From: Rodentolepis nana
Lineage: Eukaryota; Platyhelminthes; Cestoda; Cyclophyllidea; Hymenolepididae
DNA length: 59,261 bases
NCBI GenBank assembly: GCA_900617975.1
Contig: UZAE01012136.1
Coordinates: 1 to 59,261 of the forward strand
Reading direction: 5' to 3'
The notes beneath the pieces are model-generated. The model saw only the letters and a list, made by a program, of their open reading frames with translations, did not search any database and was not told where the DNA came from. The position numbers and the translations under genes are program-made. Position 1 is the stretch's first letter. Every line of letters begins with the position of its first letter. This document shows positions 22,401 to 33,600 of the stretch, in pieces.

Positions 22401-25189
22401 GGCTTGTTAGTAGATATAGACACTTATTTCTTGAGCAGCCAACATGTCCCTTTGGAGGGTTTATGAGAACAATCAAACTACCGTGTGAATTATAATTTAC
22501 GTTTTTTCTTCCTTCAGTTCCTTCCTCGTTTTGACAAAAAATTCAAGATGCCCTTCTACGCAGTCAACACAATGCTCCCAGCTCTAATTAGCAGCGCTGA
22601 TGTAACAGTTATGCCATGTCCTTCAATGTCACCATTTGTACCATCCCTTCGCGACCCCCAAATGGCGCACTCAGTAGCTGCTCAAGCTCAGGCAAAAGTG
22701 CTAGCTGATCAGTGCATTCCACTAGTTGAACCCGCTGTTCCTGGAACAAATGTGTCTACTCTTCCAAATAACTCCACTTTCGTAATGCCTGCTCTTAAAC
22801 GACGTCTCAAACAAACCTTCTGTCAACCCGGGAACGACAAGCTGAATCCAATTTTGGATATCTTGAAAATGGTCATTATTCCCGAATTTAAACGCGATGG
22901 TAAGTAGATGCACCGAGTAACATAATTGTTTAGTGGAACAGTTTGAAGTAGCTAAAATTAGATAGAAAGGAGATAGGGAATGTTACATGAGTACTTATAT
23001 TGAAAAGTGGCAAAGGAGACAGATAGTAAGGGTCGGGATACCTACTGAAGAACAACTACGCGTTAACTGAATTCGCTATCATGAGCAACCACTAAGTGTT
23101 CATCAACTGACTACTTGGAACTGCAGAGACGTGTCAGTACGTACACACAATATAAAAAATCCCAAAAAATGGGGAAGGTTTAAAAGCTGTAGCCGTCGAC
23201 AGGCAGCTTACGAACAGGATTAACCAAGATAAATTTAATTTGTCTGAATATTCATTGCTATTGGGTTTGTAATCCATTTTAATTTCAACAGCTGTTGATC
23301 ATATTGTCTTACCTCGACCGCCAAAACACGGAGGCCCCATACACGTGAAGTTGGAGGAATGTGAACTGGATGAAGATAGCAAGTGCCGACTTGATGATAT
23401 ATTTGCATCTGAGGATCTTCATCCAGGAGATCTGAAGACTGCCTTGGAGGAATTTATAGAGAAACATTTGAGGAGTCGTCTGACTAAGCATTTACCAGAT
23501 GCTCAGACCCTGAATGCACTCATCGATGATGCTTTCCCTGTTCCCAGCAAAAAGGGTAAGAATAAACCAAATCAATCTTCAAAGCCCAAAGAATCTATTA
23601 AGGAAGGTACATACTACTTAAATTAAAATTTAGATTGTGTTATCATTTATTATCTATGTTGTGCATATTTTTTTAGACAGAAGGCCCAAGGGTTCATCTG
23701 ATAAGGCGGCTGCTTTTGATCCCATGATGCTGGAGTTTTGTGTCGGTGAAATTGTAGCCGTTGATTCAGTATGTTCTTTGCTCGTTTTATCGAATATCCA
23801 TCGAGCTGGTCACCATAAACTATAACTTTTACTATTTAGCACCCAAATTCAACCGATTACAAAGTTTGTCGAGTGTCTTTCGGCGGGAAGAAGAATTGCA
23901 CTTCTGTCATATCACTTCCAAAAGATGATTTAATAAATAAGAAGGCCATCTTTATGACAAACCTCAAGCCCACTGTAATTGAGGGTGTCACATCTGAGGT
24001 ATGGATAGTATTCTTCTTTATTCTTATTCTTTCATTTTTATTTATATGAAAACTTTACTAGTTGTCACATAAGGAGTATGAGTTTAAACAATAACATGAT
24101 TGGAGTGCTTTATCTTGTACCTTACTTACTTTTGGCTCTGATTACTGAGGTCCAGTGGAAGCAGTAAGATGAATTTCAAATTATTAAATGTATGTGATTG
24201 ATTAGTTTACTTGTTAGCCATTAATAATATATTTTTCAAAGGACCTCAATCTTAGATACGAACGCGGAAATATGGTTTACTTCCTGATGCACAAATATTG
24301 TAAAGAGAGTCTTATGAGTTCGAGCTGTTGCATCGGAAATATTCGATTTCGTAAAATATCTTTATTGAGTCAGGAATATACGTGTGATACTACAATTGTT
24401 GAGGTAAATTTACAAAGATTTTATGCATTATACCTTACTTTTTCATGACGATTCAAGGAAGAATTTGACGATCTTCAACCATGGTAGCGTATTGAATAGT
24501 AGGAAGAGTACAAAGGTTTAATAAAGTATGAAATAAAAACAACTTAGAATCTAAACCATCTGTTATCTTGATTTGATTTCTGGAAGCTTTGTTTTTCCGC
24601 ATACCATGTAATGTCCTAAAAATTTTCTCATTTTATTGTTTTTCCTGGATTCTTGAGTAAGAATACGTCTGATATTCAGCCTGATGACCAAACGATTCAA
24701 TCGTCCTTTTTCAACGTAACCTTTGGTCTTTAATATTGAAAAGTGGGTAGAAGGATGTAGCCCATGGAATTTGAGATTTAATTATTTACTCATTTCGTGC
24801 CTAAGAATATGTGCTGGCATTTTTCGATCCTTTTGAAAATTCAATAAGTTTATTCGTAAGCAATAAACACCGCCTTCAAGGTTTCAATTGGCTAGACAGG
24901 CGTTGTTTCAAATTTCAGGATTGAGCATATCATTATTTTTTTCTTTTAGGTCAAGGTAGTATGTGTCGACGAAAAGCACTTATTTGATATCCCAGAGCAC
25001 CCAGTTGGCACCAAGTTGCAATTCAAACTCATTGGCAAAGGTGGTGCACCTAAGGGCAAACAAGTGGCGTCTCCAGTGACAATCATCGATTACGCGGGTC
25101 ACCCTGGTTGGCAAGCTTTCTTTGCTGACATCTATCGGGATAGTGGGAATCTTTGTTGGCGAAACAACTGGCGTCTCATGGTTGCTTAG
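16496..25189 (+). CDS. YARS1: Tandem (double-unit) tyrosyl-tRNA synthetase with EMAPII-like C-terminal domain
   Basis: Charges tRNA-Tyr. Exons: 16496-16561, 17630-17961, 18894-19104, 19551-19803, 19868-20095, 20170-20447, 20516-20688, 21550-21802, 22518-22899, 23292-23606, 23677-23768, 23840-23998, 24950-25189. They total 2982 nt or 993 aa, nearly twice human TyrRS (528 aa). Phases agree at every junction. Unit 1 (about 1-363) is a normal class I Tyr[16 protein letters not shown] (45-58), [11 protein letters not shown] (from 172), [11 protein letters not shown] and KMSAS (228-232). Unit 2 (about 364-830) is homologous throughout but degenerate. A Lys-rich linker leads to the EMAPII-like domain (831-993), which binds tRNA nonspecifically in relatives. 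The exon 5 to exon 6 intron is 74 nt, with no sign of a stop, poly(A) signal or new start, so one polypeptide is expected. AATAAA lies at 25225-25230. The exon 6 donor (ATT|gtgggt) is the least certain border. Confidence 0.9.
17630..20095 (+). other. TyrRS unit 1: catalytic domain plus helical anticodon-binding region
   Basis: Exons 2-5. HIGH appears as HVAY, as in other eukaryotic TyrRS. The residues matching human Y39, Y166, Q170 and D173 are kept as Y45, Y172, Q176 and D179. [17 protein letters not shown] covers the KMSKS loop. The anticodon-binding helices follow from about [11 protein letters not shown] to NLLADAYP. This unit is expected to be catalytically competent. Confidence 0.92.
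20170..23606 (+). other. TyrRS unit 2: pseudo-synthetase repeat
   Basis: Exons 6-10, homologous to unit 1 from [18 protein letters not shown] (HIGH position PHLG, 435-438) to the anticodon-region motif [14 protein letters not shown] and [11 protein letters not shown]. Tyrosine-site residues are changed: L426 for Y45, L566 for Y172, K570 for Q176. [11 protein letters not shown] becomes [13 protein letters not shown]. The KMSKS segment is replaced by a longer insert rich in Pro, Ser and Ala before [14 protein letters not shown]. Catalysis is not expected. A role as a covalent second subunit or tRNA-binding scaffold is inference. Confidence 0.85.
23677..25189 (+). other. EMAPII-like (OB-fold) C-terminal domain of TyrRS
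   Basis: Exons 11-13. Landmarks are [20 protein letters not shown], then [15 protein letters not shown] joined to VKVVCVD (equivalent to NLKPxKMRGVxSxGMxLxAS). The final part ends NNWRLMVA and is more divergent. The direct join of 23998 to 24950 keeps the family register. Confidence 0.82.
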
Positions 25190-27603
25190 GTACCCGCTGA
25201 TTTACTGTGTGGTGTTTTGTTTAAAATAAAATTAATCGTGGTTTGGACGTTATTGCTGTCTACTTATTAAATGAACACTACCCACTTAACTAAACGCCTG
25301 TTATACTAGTCAATCTATTGAACTTACTTGCAATTTATGAAATCAAGACCTGAAACATGGCTTAAACGATGCTTAGTTGCATCTGGCATAGAATAACTCA
25401 AGTAGGTGCGGAAAATTAACAGATATCTTCACACTTCTTGCTGCTGATTGATTTAGTATTAGAAGTAAGGGTGGATTTATAGTATGCTTTTGAACAATCG
25501 AAGATCTGGATCTTTTAAATGTGCTTATCCAATCATTGACCAAGAAGGATAATCTCAAAAATGAATAATTTTAGGGTTAAAATTTTCCAAACAGAGTGGA
25601 AAGAGAAGATAGTCGCTCAATACAGTAGTGTTTCCAACTTTGATATTCATGCTATAAAGCTTCTAAAAACCACCACCAAGGCGCCTTTACATTTTGACAT
25701 TCAGTGCGCTCAAAAATTCTAAGTTGACGGGTATGTCTACTAGGCACAGTTTAAAGTGATTTCATTTTCCATAACTATAATAGAGAGCTCATTGAGGTAA
25801 GAGGGATTATCTAAAGCAAACCATCTGTTCCAAATTTAAGACCTAATTTGAGGGCTGATTAAGTCGAGATGATGCTGCAAATGTGATGAATGACAGAAGT
25901 CATGATGTCAACTGGTGCTTTAACTATATTCAACGAAGTGGATGTACACAATACTACTATTTGAAAAAATAGTGCTGTTTTAAAGGCATAGCAACAAAAA
26001 CTTGGTCATTAAATATTTTGAAGAAACTGGATGAAGTGTAACAAATTATAGCGACAAAATCCTAATCAGTTTAGTTATTTCAAAAACAATGCTTGGCACT
26101 CGGTAACTAAATATAAATTTTATGTCTATTGACTTGCACGGTAAGTGGCAAAAATCCTTGCTATTATTAACAAAAATATTTGGAAAAAGTTTACCAACCT
26201 AAAAATATCGATTTATTTTTTAAAATTCAAAATGAAATTTTATTAACATCTAGGTGAAATGTTCCAAAAGCTAGAGATGATTGAAAACTATAAGGAAGAA
26301 AACTTATAAGAAGTCAAATTCAAAGATAAGATTCTCGAAGCTCTTGAGTGGGAGTAAATAAAGGCATTTATAAGAGAACATAATCCCTTATCGATAAGCC
26401 CGTTCTTATTGTGAAAAATAGTAATCTAGCTTAAAATCTATTAGCCCAATTTCTCTCCTCCGAATTTTAAAAGTCGGCTTCAGGAATTCCATCTCGTTGT
26501 AAAATTAATAAGCACTCTCTTTCAACATGTCGATAAAATAGTTCTTTACTTAAATAACTCCAAATATAATCTAGTTACATTTTGTGATTTTTAATTCCTT
26601 GGACTATTGGCATCTACGAACACTTATCTAAAATAAATGAAAGAGAGACATTAATGGAGTTTTGATGTCTTAAAGTACTTGAAATCGTAATTTAAGTTAG
26701 TGCCTTAGACAAAAGATCCATTCTAAAATAAATGAAGAAGTAGAAACTCATTCATTCTAAAAATTGAATTAAATCAAATGGCATGAAATTTGTCAATAAT
26801 CAACAGAGCAATTTTATATCAAAAAATTGTTTGAAGTATTAATTAGATCAGAGCTAATTAAGTTCGGATCAAACTATGGTTATTAGGGCAAATGAATTTG
26901 CCGCATTTGATGAATTTTCAACGAATATGATACAAATTATGGACGACTCCATCACTTCTGCAAACATTATAAGGTATATATTATATGATTTAAGAGTTTA
27001 ATTAAAATAAACAACATATTACAAAATTGTGAAACTTAATGAGAAACAATTTGATAAGGACTAAAGCAAAAGTTGCGAATTGAATAGGGATAATATTTTT
27101 TAATTTGCAAAAATGGAAGCAGTAAATATTGAGCACAAATTGTTCATAGAATGTTACATGTAGTAAATAAGCTTTCGTAACATATCATTATTAATAGCAT
27201 GTTTTTGCATTTAAGCATTTAATCATGCAAACTGGAAAATTTGTAATTAAAGAAATTTATAATTCTGAAACGGATGGACAATATTCCTATGACTTTGATA
27301 GAATACTTTCAAAAAGATTTACTTTAGTGCCAACGTTTAACCATCGTATTTTTTAGGCCTGAATAAGCGTAATAAATTTTACTGTAAATTGTTTTTTACC
27401 AACATATTTAGGTTTAATTATTAAAGTAAAATATTTTGCTCAATACGATTCAAATAAAATAGGGTAAAAAGGTAAGTGTTGAACCTTCTCTGTTTCATGA
27501 AATAAAAAGATTTATGTAATTGTACGTTTAAATGGATCGACTGGAAAACAATTTTTTGTAATTCAAGGTTGATTGTTGTCTTGACCTTAGATTTCACAAT
27601 GCT
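25190..27603. other. Intergenic, AT-rich, no gene seen
   Basis: About 2.4 kb containing the TyrRS poly(A) signal (25225-25230) and, presumably, the S1P promoter. No ORF longer than about 60 codons has coding character. No repeat or RNA gene can be supported. Confidence 0.5.
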
Positions 27604-30600
27604 ATGATGTACATACGTTCGATTTCCGTAGTAATACTACTGATAGTTCATTTAAGTTGTGTTTTTGGAGTTAAGCCCTCTCTTTGTAAGTGATGAATCA
27701 TTTAATTATGTACGTTTTTACTGTTTTACTTACTGACGAATAATTTTTATTTCAAACAGATTTTATTGTTCAGTTTTTTACATATCATGCTGAAGAATTT
27801 CGCCGCTCTGAGATCTTTAGTTGTCTCGGTGGCTTCATAGATTCATTTTCATTCGTTTCCCGGAATTATTCTTTTATAAACGGCTTACAATTAAGTGATT
27901 TTGAAATCATATCGGTAAGTATTTTTTAAAGAATTTTTCATTCTAGTTGGAACTTTTTTTAGATTTTTCATTTAAATGAAGACGGCTTAAAAGAATTAAT
28001 TTCTTCCTTGAGCTCATCGAAATTTATTAAGCGGGTTTTCCCTGACAAACCTGTTCGCTTTGGTCTTTCACTTCTACATCCTGGTAGTTGTACTTTTAAT
28101 TTACATATTTATACGACCAACCGAAAGATCGGTTTGACTTGCTTCCATCTGCTTAAAATGTATACTGCATTTTACACCTGTTTTAACGATAATATTCAGT
28201 AGTGCTAATATTATTGTTAAGAATTCGGTTAGAATATTTTATTTGGCTGCATTTAATAGTCCCCTCGGCTGCCTTTAAAGTTAAATTCTTTTTAAATAGT
28301 TGGCAGTGTTTAGAATGAACGTCATTTATTAACTTTTTGGGTTTTAATTTTTAAAATATCTGTATGTATACCCTATTTCAACTAATCTTAATGTTTGCTT
28401 ATTTCTTATCATTTATAGGAAAGTCTTCTAGAATCCCCAATGGACGTTCCGTGAGCTAATTGTTTTCAGTTTTTTATATCTATGGTTAATAATTTCAAAC
28501 CGCTTGTCCTTTTTTCAATTTTCAGGCTGTAGATAAATTAATACCTGGTTCTGTAAATTTGGACATAATCAATCAAGTGAGTTTATGCATTTTACTTGTT
28601 TGATTGATTTCCAAACTTATTATAATCGGGCGGGTTTCTATTTAATGCATTTTTTACGCGTCTTTGGTTGGTTGACATGATTATAATTTACCTGCCACGT
28701 TACGCAGTTAAATCTTGAGTAACTCATGCAAAATTATACTATAAATCTTGAACCTATAACATGATTACTTCAACGTTCCAGTGATGTTAGTTTCTTCCCA
28801 TATATTTGTGTTTTGTTGTGAGTTGTCGAGTGTCCAGATTGTCTGTTGCCTAGTGGTGATCATCCACTTGACGGAATGGATAATATATGATGCTTCTACT
28901 CTCTAAATTTTTTACTCTGGTCTCAGTTCTACCGGCTATTATTGTTTTAATGGACGGAAATAAGAATTTTGTTTTGTTTTTATTCCGGCGGATATTGCTG
29001 ATCAATGTGATAAGAATCGTGTTCTGCCCTTTAGTTTGTTGTAGTTGTTTACAATAATTCAATCAATGTGTCACCATCTTTATTGAGTATTTTCATTATT
29101 GCTATATTTCATGCATCTCTAGTACCCTAATTCTGATGATGTCACAAAGGTTTGCCAGTTAACTATTTCTTTAGAATTTTCACTTATATTTGGACTTTTC
29201 AACGCTCCTCTTTTATATTTCCTTTTCAGTTGATTTTTACACTACTACTAGTCTGTGTCACTCTGGAGGTAAAGCCTCCTAATGCCTCATTATTTTGATT
29301 AAAAACGTCAACGTTTTTTTTCAATTTCCGACATTATTTTCCCCCATATCGATCGGTCTGAGGTAGGGTATTGAATAATTTTGACATTCTTTAACTACGA
29401 ATCTTCAAATACATGGTTTGTTATTATGGCTTAGTGGATCAACGTAAGTAAATGCAGGTCTATAAAATGACCTAACTCACTATAATTCTCGATTATCTTG
29501 TACTAAAGTTTAATTTCCTTCTATATCTACTGACTAGAATTAAATTAATTTATTTAATTTACTTTCATCCATAGCCTTGGCGTCGATTATCTGCTTGGGA
29601 GGCAGCCTGGTCAGCGGGGGTTTGTGGCGAAGGCGTTCGTGTGGGTATCTTTGACACAGGTCTTGTAGATACCAATATCCACAGTCACTTTCGCAATGCC
29701 AAAATTAAAGATCGCTCAAATTGGACGTGGAAGATGAGTGAACGCAGCCTTCGAACAGTGAGTTTCGAGATTTACGGTTTAAAGCTGAATGGATACTTTT
29801 CTTGGCTGAAGCATCGGATTCATTTGAGTTGTTGGTCATTAAGCTCCTATGCTTGTCGGTTATGCTTATCCTGCGCAAAAAGGACCCATTTTTGTCTCAA
29901 GTTTCCAGTAGGATTTTGCAAGCATATTCTTCACTTTTTTAAATATTACTTTTTAGTTTTTTTTTGTTAAAAGTAAGATATTAATCTATCAATGTCTGCA
30001 AGCAAATGGCTCATCTGCAGACAACTAAATATAATTTTAAGAAATTAAAGGTTTAGGATATTTGCAGAGGTCATTTTCACTAAACTATTGGGTTATATTG
30101 GTGACCATCTTAATGGGAAATTTTTATTAACATGTAACAACCTTTGTGTATGTTGTCAAATTTATTGTTATATTCGGAATTTTATTCTATTTAAAATACG
30201 TCGAGTGTTTAGAGATCAGAGTGTGTGCCAGATTTAAAATTTTCAAATTTTAATCACCCTCATAGTCAAAAGATAACAATCCCGGAGCAGTGGATGGTCA
30301 CGGCCATGGGACCTTTGTAACAGGCCTCATTTCTGCCGCTCCCGATGTAGGCGCCCATCCAGATGACCTCACCTGCCCGGTTCCTGGATTAGCTCCTCAG
30401 GCCGAACTTCACATTTTCCGCGTCTTCACTGACGCTCAACTCTCAATGACGTCGTGGTTCCTCGATGCTTTCAATTACGCCATTATTAAACGCCTTCACG
30501 TTATCAACCTCTCCAATGGGGGACCTGATTTCATGGATCAGCCTTTCGTTGAAAAAGTGAATGAACTTTCGGCGAATGGAATTCTTCTTGTATCAGCAAT

Positions 30601-33600
30601 TGGTAATGATGGACCTGTCTATGGGACACTGAATAATCCTGCAGATATGGCTGACGTTCTAGGAGTAGGTGGTGTTGATGCTAACGGTGATATTGCGACT
30701 TTTTCTTCTCGTGGGGTCACAGCTATGGTATGGAAAATAATACACCTACTTATTATAACTAAGTAGCTTTGGCTTTATCAATTTGCCCTTGATCAAATAG
30801 GAGATGCAAGATGGCTACGGACGTTTCAAACCTGACGTAGTTGGATGGGCAAATGGTATTGTTAGTTCTAATCTAGACGGGGGTTGTAAAACACTGTCCG
30901 GAACAAGTGCTGCTTCGCCAGTTGTAACCGGATCTGTCGCACTCCTCATCAGGTATGTTGACTTGGAAAGATTTTATTTAATCTATTTTGATATGATTTC
31001 TCTAACTGATTGGCATTCCATTGTAGTGCTGCACTGTCAGAGAAATCTACTGACCGTCCGCTAATAAATCCCGCAAGCTTGAAACAAGCAGTGATTGGTG
31101 GAGCCGTGCCTTTAGTAGATACTCAGGGAAAGAAATTGCCAATATTCGGACAGGGTGCTGGTCTACTAAACCTTAAAAACTCAATTGATGTATGGTTTTG
31201 CAATTTTGTAATTTTTTTCTCGGTCCTTAATATTAAGCAAGTCAATATTTACCATTTTTCAAAATACATAAATAGACTTACATTAATAGCATATTTGTTC
31301 CCGAAACCACTATTGTGGATTATTTTAATCTGTTAAAACGGGAAGATTTTGTTTGAATCTTTGATATATACTCTTTACTTAATTCTGTTTCCTTTCTTTT
31401 GCTGTTCGGTGAAATATTCGCTCGAAATATTTTACCTTTTGTTTATTTTCCACAGATAATTCGTCGATTGAAGCCTCAGGCGAGTTTATGGCCAAGTTTT
31501 CTGGATTTTTCGGATTGTCCGCACTTTTGGCCTTACTGCAGTCAGCCCCTTTATGCCACCGGTATTCCTGTCATCGTTAATGTAAGAAGTCTGCCTAAAG
31601 CATCGTACTACTCTTTTGCCTGCAAGCGTTGTCTTTTTTTCGTGTATTTGCCTGCAAACATTAATTATTAGTAAATGGAGTATTTAGAAGGATATCACTT
31701 TCCCCTACTCCTTTCTACGTAATCATATTATAACTCATTCAGATGGTAATGTGTGGCTGAATTATTGTACCGAATGGAAAACGATGTATTAGCATTAATT
31801 TTGCTGTTTTTACTCATCTAGTCGATACATTCTATTTTATTCTAACAAAACATTGTATTAATGAGCCTATTGTGATCATAATAATTCAATGAGTGAACTA
31901 GACTTTTTCTAATGGCCTTTTTTATTTCTTGTCTAATATTAATGTTATTACAGGTCAATCTCTTGCTGTACAATGGTAGTCAAAAAAAATTCTCAGACAA
32001 ATGCCGTAATTTTAAATAGAATAAAGATTTACAAGTTTTTACAAGTTCGCACATGTCTTTAGAGCGTAATTAATAACGTTCAACTATCCGACCATTCTCT
32101 CTAAGGTCAAAATCAAGACAGGTCACATCTCGAAATAAACTTTGAGATCAGGGCTAGCATGACATTTTAACTAAAATAAATTGGAAATCCAATCATATCA
32201 TTAAAGCTTTACAATAGGCTTATTGAGATTCTTCGCCATATTGGGCAGTTCATTATGATTGGATTGAACGCTTTGAAGAGGAGAGAGTGTAACTTGATGA
32301 TGATCCACAACGAGGGAGACCCACCGTGGCAAGAAGTTAAAAAAACATCTCCCTTGTGCAGAACCTAATGCGGGAGCAAGATGAACGCGTTTTCATTGAG
32401 GAACTTGCGGATCAGCATTTCCAATTCTCACAGAAAATGTCTTGATCAAGCTTGATTAATTCCTTCGTCTATAATCCTTATTAGCAATAAATTCAACCGA
32501 CATCTCTTTCGTTTTTATTCGTGATACTGCTTAGACTTTATGTTAAATTAAACTGAATACAAATGACTTCAAAATAAGTTTCTATGGAGCTTGAAAGTGA
32601 CACCTTATAAAGGTTTTCAGGAGTCGAATTATTACCAACCCATTAGATTTCGAAACCAATTGTCCATTTTTACGTACAATGGTAGGTCACTACTTGCTTC
32701 GAAGGCATAATGACTATTAGGAACTATCGTTTTAGTTTCTAGTTCAGAAGTCCTTAGCGGTTTAATGTGCTTTGTACGATTTTCGAACAGAACTACGTCT
32801 TGTTTGAGTTTTTAGCTCATATTTGCAGCATTCGAAACGGATTAGTTATTACACTTGTTGTTATTGTTATTCATTGACAGCTTTTAGCTAAAAGCAGGCA
32901 GCCAGAGTTATCAGTGAGTGAAAAAAAATGAAAAGACAAAAGCTTGACAGCGTGTAGAGGATAGAAATAAGAGAAAGACGAGAAATTAGGCGGAAGGCAA
33001 GAATTGGTCCTCTGGACTGCTGGTTTTTGCGTTCTAAGCCTCGTTTGGCTTTTCATGCGAATTCTGAGTTATCGAGGAAGAGGCGAGTGCAAATCTCTAA
33101 TCAATATTCTCAATCTGCGACGCTTGTAAACAGTTCAAGCAAATTCAGAAATGCAAGTAATTTTTTTCTGAAACGAATTAAATTAGTATTTTTAAAGAAA
33201 AACATTTGGAGAAATTTGCTTGAAATCCTTCAAGTACTTGATTTTTTTAAAATTACCCCTTTCTTCTCAATCGCTTTGTGTGAAGCGCCATTTCATATAG
33301 ACCTCTCTATTATTTTCACATCTACACTAGCAGTCCAATGTACCTATTGCATATGCTTTTCTAGCTACATGTCGACTATTTTTTCAAATATGTTTTTTTA
33401 GCGACAGTCTTTCTAGTTTATTTTAAGTGTTTTGTAGTAATCTTTCAATGCTTTTCTGGATGCAGGTTCCAGCCAGTTTCGCCTTATTCCTAGGTACTAC
33501 ATCGTTCCATCTCTCCGTTTAATGCGATATTTTAAGCTCTACTCTTCTTCCTTTGCTAATTAAACCTTCCTATTTAGAGACTATCAAAGGTGTTTAAATG

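Noticed and set aside
24241..24404. Possible extra TyrRS exon (open block between an ag and a gt)
   Set aside because: Joining 23998 directly to 24950 gives GVTSE-VKVVCVD in register with the EMAPII family; inserting this block would break that alignment.
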